NCBI GenBank assembly: GCA_014359745.1
Contig: JACIYW010000002.1
Coordinates: 1-63,787 of the forward strand
Origin: Paracoccaceae bacterium
GTDB lineage: Bacteria > Pseudomonadota > Alphaproteobacteria > Rhodobacterales > Rhodobacteraceae
Length of the DNA stretch: 63,787 bases
Direction of reading: 5' to 3'
The notes beneath the pieces were generated by a model. It did no database searches, had not been told where the DNA came from, and saw nothing but the letters and a program-made list of their open reading frames with translations. The position numbers and the translations under genes are program-made. The first letter of the stretch is position 1, and every line of letters starts with the position of its first letter. This document shows, one piece after another, positions 33,742 to 41,919 of the stretch.

Positions 33742-36453
33742 CTAATCGAACGCATAGGTGAAATTGCTGTCGGTCACATCGATCGCCACCTTGCTGATCA
33801 CCCCGCCGGTCATCATCCGGCGCAGGAATTCGGCGGAAATATCGGGCAGCATGGTGTTGGTCACGATCGCATCGATCATCCGCCCGCCCGATTCCAGTTC
33901 CTGACAGCGGCCGACGATCGTATCCACCACCGCGTCGGAATAGGTGAAGGGCACGCCATGCGCGGCCTGCACCCGGCGCTTGATCCGGCCAAGCTGCAGC
34001 CGGGTGATCTTGGCGATCATGTCGGGCGACAGCGGGTAATAGGGGATGGTGACCAGCCGGCCCAGAAGTGCGGGCGGAAAGATTTTCAGAAGCGGATCGC
34101 GCAGCGCCTTGGCCATGCCTTCGGGATCGGGCATCAGATCGGGGTCGGCGCACAGATCCATGATCATGTCGGTGCCGGCATTGGTGGTCAGCAGGATCAG
34201 GGTGTTCTTGAAATCGATCACCCGCCCCTCGCCATCCTCCATCACGCCCTTGTCGAAGACCTGGAAAAATATCTCGTGCACATCGGGATGCGCCTTTTCC
34301 ACCTCGTCCAGCAGCACCACCGAATAGGGTTTGCGCCGCACCGCCTCGGTCAGCACCCCGCCCTCGCCATAGCCCACATAGCCCGGAGGCGCGCCCTTCA
34401 GCGAGGAAACGGTATGCGCTTCCTGGTATTCGGACATGTTGATGGTGATGACGTTCTGTTCGCCACCATAAAGCACCTCGGCCAGCGCCAGCGCGGTTTC
34501 GGTCTTGCCGACACCGCTCGTGCCCGCCAGCATGAACACCCCGATGGGTTTCTGGGGGTTGTCAAGGCCCGCGCGGCTGGTCTGGATACGCTTGGCGATC
34601 ATGCGCATGGCGTGATCCTGGCCGATCACCCGCTTGCCCAGATGGGTTTCCAGGTTCAGCACCGTGTCGATCTCGTCCTTGACCATGCGGCCCACCGGAA
34701 TACCCGTCCAGTCGCCGACCACGCTGGCCACCGCCTGCGCATCGACGATGGGCAGGATCAGGGGCGACTCGCCCTGCAAGGTGATCAGTTCGGCGTTCCT
34801 GGCCTTCAGCCGCGCCAGAAGATCGGCGCGTTCGGCCCCGGTCAGGGGGCTGGCGGCGGCGGCCTCAACGCTCGCGGCCTCGGGGGCATCGACCGGCGCG
34901 CCGCCCGCGCGCAATTGCGCCCGCAGATCGAGGATCTCCTCGACCACCGCCTTTTCCGCTTCCCAGCGGCCGGTCAACTCGGCCAGCCGCGCCTGTTCCT
35001 GCGCCTTCACATCGCCGATCACCGCGCGCCGGTCGGCCACGTCATAGCCCGCCGTCTCGTCGCGTTCGATGATGGCCAGTTCGGTCTCCAGCGCCTCGAT
35101 GCGGCGGCGGCTGTCATCCACCTCGGCAGGCACCGCGAATTGCGAAATCGCCACCCGCGCGCAGGCGGTATCCAGCACCGACACCGATTTGTCGGGCAGT
35201 TGCCGCGCCGGGATATAGCGCGCCGACAGGTTCACCGCCGCCTCGATGCCTTCATCCAGCACCTGCACCTTGTGGTGGCGTTCCAGCATCGAGGCGATGC
35301 CGCGCATCATCATCACCGCCCGTTCGGGGCTGGGTTCCTCGACCACGACGGTCTGGAAACGCCGGGTCAGGGCGGGGTCTTTTTCGATGTGTTTCTTGTA
35401 TTCGGCCCAGGTGGTCGCACCGATGGTGCGCAGGGTGCCGCGCGCCAGCGCCGGTTTCAAAAGGTTGGCCGCATCGCCGGTGCCCGCCGCGCCGCCCGCG
35501 CCCACCAGGGTGTGGGTTTCGTCGATGAACATGATGATCGGGGTGGTTGAGGCCTGCACCTCTTCGATGACCTGTTTCAGCCGGTTCTCGAATTCGCCCT
35601 TCATGCTGGCGCCGGCCTGCAACAGGCCCACATCCAGCGCCAGGATCCGCGCATCGCGCAGGCTGGGCGGCACGTCGCCCCGCGCGATGCGCAGCGCGAA
35701 CCCCTCGACCACGGCGGTCTTGCCCACGCCGGCCTCGCCGGTCAGGATCGGGTTGTTCTGGCGGCGGCGCATCAGCACATCGACGACCTGGCGGATTTCC
35801 TCGTCGCGGCCGACGATCGGGTCGATCTCGCCGCGGCGGGCCTGTTCGGTCAGATCGGTGCAGAACTGCGCCAGCGCCTCTTCGCGGCCCATGCCGGCCG
35901 GGCCGACCGCGCCCGATGCCTCGCCCGGTGCCGCGCCGCCGCCCGTCGATGATCCGTCCTGCGCGCGCAGCCCGTCTTCGGGCGAGCCATCGGTGATCTT
36001 GTGGAACCCCTCGGCCAGGTCATCGGGCCTGATCTTGCCGAATTCGGGGGATATCCCGATCAGGATGTTCTTCAGCCCCGGTGTCTTGAGCATGCCAAGC
36101 ACCAGATGCCCGGTGCGCACCTGGCTGGAGGAATAAAGCAGCGAGGCAAACACCCAGGACCGTTCCACCGCATCGGGCAGATGTTCGGACATATCGGTGA
36201 CCGAGGTCGCGCCGCGCGGCAGCGCATCCAGCGCCCGGGTCAGATCGGCGGCGATCTTGCCCCCGTCCAGATCGAAATGCCGGATGATGCGGATCACGTC
36301 ATTATCCTGGCCCTGAAGGATCTGCGCCATCCAGTGCACCACCTCGACATAGGGGTTGCCGCGCAGCTTGCAAAACACGAACGCCCCTTCGATCGCCTTG
36401 TAGGCCAGGCTGTTGAGCTTGCCGAACAGGGCAACGCGGCTGATCTCGGTCAT
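33742..36453 (-). CDS. clpV: T6SS sheath-recycling ATPase ClpV (TssH)
   Basis: A 903-residue Clp/Hsp100 ATPase. It contains the ClpV-type N-domain (1-150, starting RVALFGKLNSLAYKAIEGA), AAA1 with Walker A GEAGVGKT (239-246), the coiled-coil M domain (about 400-520) and AAA2 with Walker A GTSGVGKTE (near 640) plus the PPGYVGYGEGG pore loop. ClpV disassembles the contracted TssB/TssC sheath. The start overlaps tssG by 4 bases. An unusually Gly/Ala-rich linker (about 160-190) joins the N-domain to AAA1. Full length and intact motifs indicate a functional enzyme. Confidence 0.95.
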   Translation of the reverse strand: MTEISRVALFGKLNSLAYKAIEGAFVFCKLRGNPYVEVVHWMAQILQGQDNDVIRIIRHFDLDGGKIAADLTRALDALPRGATSVTDMSEHLPDAVERSWVFASLLYSSSQVRTGHLVLGMLKTPGLKNILIGISPEFGKIRPDDLAEGFHKITDGSPEDGLRAQDGSSTGGGAAPGEASGAVGPAGMGREEALAQFCTDLTEQARRGEIDPIVGRDEEIRQVVDVLMRRRQNNPILTGEAGVGKTAVVEGFALRIARGDVPPSLRDARILALDVGLLQAGASMKGEFENRLKQVIEEVQASTTPIIMFIDETHTLVGAGGAAGTGDAANLLKPALARGTLRTIGATTWAEYKKHIEKDPALTRRFQTVVVEEPSPERAVMMMRGIASMLERHHKVQVLDEGIEAAVNLSARYIPARQLPDKSVSVLDTACARVAISQFAVPAEVDDSRRRIEALETELAIIERDETAGYDVADRRAVIGDVKAQEQARLAELTGRWEAEKAVVEEILDLRAQLRAGGAPVDAPEAASVEAAAASPLTGAERADLLARLKARNAELITLQGESPLILPIVDAQAVASVVGDWTGIPVGRMVKDEIDTVLNLETHLGKRVIGQDHAMRMIAKRIQTSRAGLDNPQKPIGVFMLAGTSGVGKTETALALAEVLYGGEQNVITINMSEYQEAHTVSSLKGAPPGYVGYGEGGVLTEAVRRKPYSVVLLDEVEKAHPDVHEIFFQVFDKGVMEDGEGRVIDFKNTLILLTTNAGTDMIMDLCADPDLMPDPEGMAKALRDPLLKIFPPALLGRLVTIPYYPLSPDMIAKITRLQLGRIKRRVQAAHGVPFTYSDAVVDTIVGRCQELESGGRMIDAIVTNTMLPDISAEFLRRMMTGGVISKVAIDVTDSNFTYAFD

Positions 36454-37775
36454 CTGTGGGTTCCTTCGTTGGCGGTGGCGGCGGCGCGCGCCCCTGGTGA
36501 TTGAGGAGTGATCGGGGGCCGGGCGGCGGGCGTGGCGGCGCGCAGCGCCTGGGGGTGCAGGTACAGCTCATCGGCATCGCGCGCCCCGGCCCGCGTGCCG
36601 ATCCAGCCGACATGGCCCAGCCGGACGGTGGCGCCGATCCGGGCCGCGGGCACCTGATCGGCGGCCAGCACCAGATTGACGTCATAATCCAGCGCATCGC
36701 CCACATAGGATCGCACCACCGCATCCAGCCGGTTCAGCGATCCCGATCCGGGCAGCAGGCGCGTGTAATCCCCCAGGCTGAGCGGGCCGATACGCAGCCG
36801 GAATTTCGACGCCCGCGACCAGACCCGATCCCCGATCGAGGTGGATCGCCCCAACCCGCCGCCGCTTTCGACGCCGCTTTCGCCGCCCTTCTCGGGGCCG
36901 GCGGGCACGCCAAGCTGCCAGCGGTCATCGGGTTCCAGCGCCAGCCAGGATCCGACGAATTGCTGCAAGCTGACCGGGGCGCGCACAAAGGCCGCAACGA
37001 TCGCCATCAGCCCGTCGGCATGGCGCGCGCCCTGCCCGTAGAAACCCGCGAAATGCCGCCGCGCCATGTCGGGCATCGCGTCGCGGTTCTGAAACCCCGG
37101 CCCCAGCACCCCCGCGATCGCCGCCACCCGGTCGGCAAAGGCATCGCGCGGCGCGCGCCCGTCCGGGCCGGGCCGCAACGCCCGATCAAACGACGGCGCG
37201 GGCTGCGCCGAGACATAGGCGCGATAGAAAAGCCCGGCCAGCCGGTTGGTCAGCATGTCGGCAAAGGCGATGAAGGTCGGGTCGCGGTGGTTGCGCCGCC
37301 GGTCGCGGGCATATTCGGTCAGATGCAGCGGCAACGGCCCCGAGGGCCCGAACAGGCCGAAAAACCGGTTGGTCAGCCGCCAGACCTCGGGGGCGGGTGT
37401 TTTGGCAGGCGCCTCTTCAACCCCTTGTGCGGCGTCCCCCGCCTTTTGATCAGCCGCCTTTTCACCGCCGACCTTTCCCTCATCCACCTTTCCCTCCGCC
37501 GCCTGGTCCTGACCGGCCAGCGCCGCCAGCCCTGCGGCGATCCCCGGCGGCGGGGTCAGCGCCGCGATGGTCGAGGTGGGAAAGGCCAGTTCCGCCTCCT
37601 GGCCGATGCGCAGCGGGTCTTCGGCCGGGCGGCGGCTTTCGCCCAGGCGTGGGCTGTCGGGAAAGGCCGCCTCGATCACGCGCAGCGCGTGAAAGATATG
37701 GTGCGTTTCGGGGGACCGGATCAGCCGCGCAAGATGCGTCAGATGATCCGGCCCAGCCCCTGGTCGGGTTTCCAT
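36450..37775 (-). CDS. tssG: T6SS baseplate protein TssG (ImpH/VasB)
   Basis: A 441-residue TssG, longer than the ~330 typical of the family because of a Lys/Asp/Gly-rich insertion (about 85-135, EGKVDEGKVGGEKAADQ pattern) and a Gly/Ser insertion before GDRVWSRASKFRLRIGPL. Family landmarks are the N-terminal HIFHALRVIEAAF, RLTNRFFGLFGPSGPLPLHL and ALEPDDRWQLG. TssG clamps TssF and TssK in the baseplate wedge. Its start lies 37 bases inside the end of tssF, and its end overlaps clpV by 4 bases, so tssF-tssG-clpV are tightly coupled. Confidence 0.93.
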   Translation of the reverse strand: METRPGAGPDHLTHLARLIRSPETHHIFHALRVIEAAFPDSPRLGESRRPAEDPLRIGQEAELAFPTSTIAALTPPPGIAAGLAALAGQDQAAEGKVDEGKVGGEKAADQKAGDAAQGVEEAPAKTPAPEVWRLTNRFFGLFGPSGPLPLHLTEYARDRRRNHRDPTFIAFADMLTNRLAGLFYRAYVSAQPAPSFDRALRPGPDGRAPRDAFADRVAAIAGVLGPGFQNRDAMPDMARRHFAGFYGQGARHADGLMAIVAAFVRAPVSLQQFVGSWLALEPDDRWQLGVPAGPEKGGESGVESGGGLGRSTSIGDRVWSRASKFRLRIGPLSLGDYTRLLPGSGSLNRLDAVVRSYVGDALDYDVNLVLAADQVPAARIGATVRLGHVGWIGTRAGARDADELYLHPQALRAATPAARPPITPQSPGARAAATANEGTHR

Positions 37776-39631
37776 CGCGCGATCTCTCCGCGTTGCTGGC
37801 TTTCCAGCAGGGTTTCGGTAAAGGAATTCACCGTCACATGACGGCGAAAGAACCGCTCAAGCACCGAGCCGAGCACATAGGGGCTGGTGCCTTCAAAGAA
37901 GCTTTCGTCAACGCCGATGCGGATTTGCAGCCCGCGCACCGCCGTCGACAGCACCCCGTCGGAGATGCGGCGTACCACCGGACGGCTGGAGACAGAGGTC
38001 AGCCCCTCGATCTGCTTGGCGATGGTGCGGTCGCCCGCGGGCGCATAGATCCCGACAAGCTCGCGCAGCGCCTCGATGCCGCCGCCCTGGTCGGTATCGG
38101 CGATCGACAGGTAATTCAGGCTGAGATGGCTGATCAGCCGCCAGGCGGTATTGCCCTGGCCCAGCATCGGGCGCGGCCGGGTCGGGGCGACCGGGGTGTC
38201 GATCCGGCGCACCGGGCCGCCATCGGGCAGATGGAACAGATCCGCCCCGCCGGTGGACAGCAGCAGCGGCAGATCGCGGTTGGAACAGATCGCCGTGACC
38301 GCAAGCTGGCCGATGCCGGCGCGGTAAGGGGCCTCTTGCGGGTCGACCAGGCTCAGATAGACATCGGTGCCCAGATACGAGGTGCGCGCCCCGCGCAGCC
38401 GTTCGCGTTCGGTGCGCGCCCGCATCCGGCGCACCAGGGTGTAATAGGCCGGATGGGTATCGCCCGCGGCGGTGAAATCATCGGCCGAATAGAACGGGTG
38501 AAAGATGACGTCATCGCTGCCCTCTTCGCTGATCCCGGTGACGGAACGCAGCGAATGCACCTCGAAATCCAGCGGCGCGGTGCGGTCGGGGATCACCTGA
38601 TGTTCCACCGTGCGCGGCGATATCTGCACCCGGTCGCAGCGCCGCTCGAACAGGTTGACGGCGGGCGTGGCATGCAGCCCGAACGCCGCGGGCACAACCG
38701 AGGCGGCCAGATCGGGCTGATTTTCCGACAGCAGGATATAGATATCCAGATCGGTGCCGCTGGCGCGCCGCACCGCCGGGCCAAGCCCGGCCAGATCCAG
38801 GAACCGGAACCGTTCGGGCATGGCGAAATATTCCTGCAACAGCCGGTAGCCATCGAAACTTTGCGCCGGCGTCGGCAGCAGCGCCTCTTCGGGGCCATAG
38901 CCGCGTGCCGAAATGCTGGCCGAATTGCCACCCGTCAGCGGCTGCACCCAGTCATCGCGCCGGTCGGTGGATCGCCCGGCCAGCCCGCAGGTGCGGGTGG
39001 CCAGCAGCGCATGCAGATCCCAGGCCCGCCCGGCCCCGGCATCGCCCAGAAACAGCGTCAGCCGGTCCAGCGCCAGATCGGCCATCCGGGCCCCGCCCAG
39101 GGCCGACAGCCGCAGCCGGATCGCCGCGCGCGCCTGCGGCACATCCGCCCCCACCCCGGCCGCGACCAGCGCGCCGCGCCCGTCGATATAATCGGCCTGG
39201 GAAATTTCCAGCGGCCACAGCGTCACATCATGGGCGGTGCGAAACAGGCAGGCGGTCTGCGCGCCCTCGTCGATGCGCGAGCGCAGCGTGGTGCCGCGCG
39301 CCACCAGATACCCCCCGGTCAGATCGGCCACCGACGGATCGGGTTGCAGCGTCGCGATCATCATCGACGGCACCGGCGCCAGATAATGCGGATAGACGAT
39401 TTCCAGCAGATGCGCGGTCAGCGCCGGATATTGCAGATCAAGTTCCAACTGCACCCGCGCCGACAAAAACGCCACCCCTTCGAGCAGGCGTTCGACATAG
39501 GGATCGGCAACCTCGGTGCCCTCCATGCCCAGCCGCGCGGCGATCTTGGGGTAGGAGGCGGCGAATTCCGCGCCCATGCCGCGCAGATAGGCCAGTTCCC
39601 CCTCGTAATGGCGCAGAAGCCGCGTATCCAT
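37739..39631 (-). CDS. tssF: T6SS baseplate protein TssF (ImpG/VasA)
   Basis: A 630-residue TssF. The start MDTRLLRHYEGELAYLRGMGAEFA (39631) is the family N-terminus and overlaps the tssE stop by one base; the longer open frame upstream runs through tssE and is not used. Conserved stretches include RLLEGVAFLSARVQLELD, NLFERRCDRV and DRTAPLDFEVHS. Two TssF copies with one TssG form the baseplate wedge core. No unusual insertions are seen. Confidence 0.95.
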   Translation of the reverse strand: MDTRLLRHYEGELAYLRGMGAEFAASYPKIAARLGMEGTEVADPYVERLLEGVAFLSARVQLELDLQYPALTAHLLEIVYPHYLAPVPSMMIATLQPDPSVADLTGGYLVARGTTLRSRIDEGAQTACLFRTAHDVTLWPLEISQADYIDGRGALVAAGVGADVPQARAAIRLRLSALGGARMADLALDRLTLFLGDAGAGRAWDLHALLATRTCGLAGRSTDRRDDWVQPLTGGNSASISARGYGPEEALLPTPAQSFDGYRLLQEYFAMPERFRFLDLAGLGPAVRRASGTDLDIYILLSENQPDLAASVVPAAFGLHATPAVNLFERRCDRVQISPRTVEHQVIPDRTAPLDFEVHSLRSVTGISEEGSDDVIFHPFYSADDFTAAGDTHPAYYTLVRRMRARTERERLRGARTSYLGTDVYLSLVDPQEAPYRAGIGQLAVTAICSNRDLPLLLSTGGADLFHLPDGGPVRRIDTPVAPTRPRPMLGQGNTAWRLISHLSLNYLSIADTDQGGGIEALRELVGIYAPAGDRTIAKQIEGLTSVSSRPVVRRISDGVLSTAVRGLQIRIGVDESFFEGTSPYVLGSVLERFFRRHVTVNSFTETLLESQQRGEIARWKPDQGLGRII

Positions 39632-40185
39632 CAGCCGCCCCTTTCCACAGCACTGGCCGCCCCGGCGCCGCGCAGGGTGCGCAGGCCCTCTGCCGGGCGA
39701 TCCAGACGCACCTCGCCGGTGATCACATCCACGGCGCTGCGCAGGTAAAGTTCCATCGGCAAGGGCTGCGCCCACATTTCGGCGCGGATGTCGAAACCGA
39801 TGGTGGCGGTGCTGCCATCCTCATTGGCGCGCAATTCCACATGCAGGGTTTCGGCGCGGATGCGCGGCTCGAACCGTTCGATCGCCTGAAAGATCGCGCC
39901 GCGCATCAGCCGCACCCGCGTGGCCGAGGCGAATTCGCCCGCCACCTCGTGCACGCCGTAATTCAGCGTCGAGGCCGCGGCATGCGGATATTCTTCGGCG
40001 GGGATCATCGGCGAATTGTCAAAGGTGTTCAGCAGCCAGCCCAGATCGCGCTGCAAGATGTCGCGCAGGCGGCGCATGTCGATCACCCGTGAATCGCGGG
40101 TTTCCTTCAGCAGTTCGGGGTTTCTGTCGGTCAGCCGGTCAAGCAGGCTGGGCTGCAGACGTTCCGACAGGGTCAGATCAGCCAT
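39631..40185 (-). CDS. tssE: T6SS baseplate protein TssE (gp25-like)
   Basis: A 184-residue gp25-like protein. The N-terminal SLLDRLTD and DILQRDLGWLLNT segments, the central NYGVHEVAGEFAS, and the C-terminal IRAETLHVELRANED and MWAQPLPMELYLR match the family; the last carries the conserved region that initiates sheath polymerisation. It overlaps tagJ by 8 bases upstream and tssF by one base downstream. The order tagJ-tssE-tssF-tssG matches impE-impF-impG-impH of Rhizobium. Confidence 0.93.
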   Translation of the reverse strand: MADLTLSERLQPSLLDRLTDRNPELLKETRDSRVIDMRRLRDILQRDLGWLLNTFDNSPMIPAEEYPHAAASTLNYGVHEVAGEFASATRVRLMRGAIFQAIERFEPRIRAETLHVELRANEDGSTATIGFDIRAEMWAQPLPMELYLRSAVDVITGEVRLDRPAEGLRTLRGAGAASAVERGG

Positions 40186-41071
40186 CCTGCCCCCCCGCCG
40201 CCTCCGGCCCGATCATGGGCCCGTCCATCGCCTCTGCGGCCTCTGCCGCCTCTTCCAGCGCCCCGTCGAACACCAGCTCGCGCAGATCCATCAGCGCCAC
40301 ATCGCCCGCGTCGGTGGTCAGCACCCGCTGGCCGCGCCCGGCCCAGATATCATGTTCGGGCGCGCCCACCGCCACCCAGGACGTGGCGCGCGCCAGCCTT
40401 TCGGCATCGCTGCCCTGTGCCGCGGTCCCGGCATAGCGGGTGGGGATCAGCGCCACCAGGTCCGACCCCGACCGCAGGGTAAGGGTGACCGGCGTCCAGA
40501 CCGCATCGCGCAGGTCGGCCGGCGCCTCGGCCCGGATCGCCGCGACCGAGGCGAAGGGCAGCCAGAAATACCTGCCGTTGACCACCGCCTCCAGCAGCGG
40601 CCCCAGGCGCATGTCGGCATCGGCCACCCAGGCAAAGGGCTGGCCGTTCAGCCTGCCCGGCGCGGCGGGCGCGGCCTCGAATGCGCGGGCGCGCAGATCG
40701 GCGGCGGCGCCGTGCTGCCCGCGCGCCTCGGCCCCCAGCGCCTCGATCATCAGCGCCACCCATTCGGCGGGTTCGCCAAAGACCAGCGGCACCTTTTCCC
40801 CCGCGAACACCTTGTCGCGATATACCTCGCAGATGATCCCCTCGCGATAGGTCTGGGCCATCGGCGTGGCCAGCGGATCAAGTTCGGCGGCAACCTTGAG
40901 CTGGCGTATCGCCCGGTTCCAGTCGCCCATCACCGCCAGAAGCTGGAACAGGAACACCCGCAGGCGCGCATCGCCGGCCCTGGCGCGCACCCCGGCCTGA
41001 AGTGCGCCCAGCGCCCCGCCCGGATCGCCGGCCTTGATCAGCGCCTCGGCTGTGGTGATGTCATCGGTCAT
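40178..41071 (-). CDS. tagJ: T6SS accessory protein TagJ (ImpE/SciE)
   Basis: A 297-residue ImpE-family protein. An N-terminal TPR-like helical region (AEALIKAGDPGGALGALQAGVRA, LFQLLAVMGDWNRAIRQLKVAAELD) precedes the ImpE/SciE domain with FAWVADADMRLGPLLEAVVNG and YFWLPFASVAAIRAE. TagJ binds TssB and is thought to aid sheath recruitment or disassembly by ClpV in some systems. The C-terminal ~40 residues are acidic/Ala-rich. It is the first gene after the stem-loops that follow hcp. Confidence 0.93.
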   Translation of the reverse strand: MTDDITTAEALIKAGDPGGALGALQAGVRARAGDARLRVFLFQLLAVMGDWNRAIRQLKVAAELDPLATPMAQTYREGIICEVYRDKVFAGEKVPLVFGEPAEWVALMIEALGAEARGQHGAAADLRARAFEAAPAAPGRLNGQPFAWVADADMRLGPLLEAVVNGRYFWLPFASVAAIRAEAPADLRDAVWTPVTLTLRSGSDLVALIPTRYAGTAAQGSDAERLARATSWVAVGAPEHDIWAGRGQRVLTTDAGDVALMDLRELVFDGALEEAAEAAEAMDGPMIGPEAAGGQDG

Positions 41072-41103
41072 ATGCTGTCCTTACCCGGCGCGGGCCCTGT
41101 GAT

Positions 41104-41195
41104 GCCGCGACACGCCGCCCGGCGGGCAGGTATCGGCCCCTTGCCTGGCGGCGTGTCGCGGCGGCGTGGTCCCCGGCCCCGCGCAGGGGCCGGGG
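41104..41195 (-). promoter_or_regulatory. Two strong stem-loops downstream of hcp
   Basis: Two perfect inverted repeats fill the 130-base hcp-tagJ gap. Arms GCCGCGACACGCCGCC (41104-41119) and its complement (41147-41162) give a 16-bp stem with a 27-base loop. Arms CCCCGGCCCC (41171-41180) and GGGGCCGGGG (41186-41195) give a 10-bp stem with a 5-base loop, immediately after the hcp stop. Neither has a U-tract in the direction of transcription, so mRNA 3'-end protection or partial attenuation of the downstream genes fits better than full termination. Confidence 0.75.
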
Positions 41196-41201
41196 CCTTT
41201 G

Positions 41202-41747
41202 TCAGACGGTCAGCGAGGCGTTGTTCTTGACGCGGCTCCAGCGGGTGACCTGCGGCGTGCCGCCCATCTTGCCCTTGGCATCCTGCGCCTTGTAGGTGAT
41301 CTCGATCGCGCCGAACTGGAAGATCACGGTTTCCTCGCAGACATCGTCGCCATCCGACCCCGACCACGAAATATCCTGCACCATGACCAGGCGGAATTCG
41401 AACTTCATGAACATCCCGCCCGAGGCGCTGGTGGATTCGCCCGACCGGCGCAATTCGATGACCAGATCGTCGAAATGCTTGCCCGTCACCAGCGCGTGAA
41501 ACAGACCGGTCGAGGCGGTGTCGGTCTTCTTGGTGATGGTGAATTCCTTGAACGTGGCCTTGCCGGCCCCGCCGCCCGCGCTGATAGAGCCGATGTTGAT
41601 GTTGTTCTCGGCCCCGAGTTCGAACGAGATGATCTCGAACGCCCCGTTCTTGGCCATCGCCTCGTCCTGGGTTTCCCCCGGAATACCGCCGACATCGACC
41701 TTTTCCTTGCTGTGCGTCGGTGAATAGACAAATGCGTCAAAAGACAT
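41202..41747 (-). CDS. hcp: T6SS tube protein Hcp (TssD)
   Basis: A 181-residue Hcp-family protein, starting MSFDAFVYSPTHSKEKVD behind AAGGGAGACC at the correct spacing. Typical features are IPGETQDEAMAKNGAFEI, the FKEFTITKKTDTAS strand pair and the C-terminal EETVIFQFGAIEITYKAQD followed by a basic tail. Hexameric rings stack into the inner tube expelled by sheath contraction. The gene stands apart from its neighbours: 172 bases after tssC and 130 bases before tagJ, both gaps filled by stem-loops, in an operon whose other joints are mostly overlaps. That suggests separate control of its dosage. Confidence 0.95.
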   Translation of the reverse strand: MSFDAFVYSPTHSKEKVDVGGIPGETQDEAMAKNGAFEIISFELGAENNINIGSISAGGGAGKATFKEFTITKKTDTASTGLFHALVTGKHFDDLVIELRRSGESTSASGGMFMKFEFRLVMVQDISWSGSDGDDVCEETVIFQFGAIEITYKAQDAKGKMGGTPQVTRWSRVKNNASLTV

Positions 41748-41800
41748 CCTGGTCTCCCTTGCTGAATTGACCGGGCGGGCCATCCCGTGCCGGTACGCGC

Positions 41801-41913
41801 GCCCCGATCCGGGGCCCTGCAAAAGGCACCCCGGATCGGGGCACCGGCTTCAATGAATCCGGGCCGGTCGCGCGGCCCGGATATCTTCCAATGGCACCCG
41901 GTAAACGGGTGCC
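41801..41913 (-). promoter_or_regulatory. Three tandem stem-loops between tssC and hcp
   Basis: Within the 172-base gap there are three perfect inverted repeats: a 14-bp stem (41801-41814 with 41829-41842), a 9-bp stem (ATCCGGGCC 41857-41865 with 41874-41882) and an 8-bp stem (GGCACCCG 41893-41900 with 41906-41913). The last begins 7 bases after the tssC stop. None has a U-rich tail. The first, nearest hcp, ends 54 bases before its ATG. They could terminate or attenuate tssABC transcription, mark an RNase processing site, or protect hcp mRNA 5' ends. Confidence 0.75.
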
Positions 41914-41919
41914 TCGGGA

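Noticed and set aside
33127-35550. 807-codon plus-strand frame opposite clpV and the Lys-rich gene
   Set aside because: ClpV on the minus strand has both Walker A motifs; the plus frame has none and is compositionally a shadow.
41171-41195. Classical Rho-independent terminator after hcp
   Set aside because: The hairpin is strong, but the only T-run (CCTTT) lies on the wrong side for minus-strand transcription, so I list it as a regulatory stem-loop.
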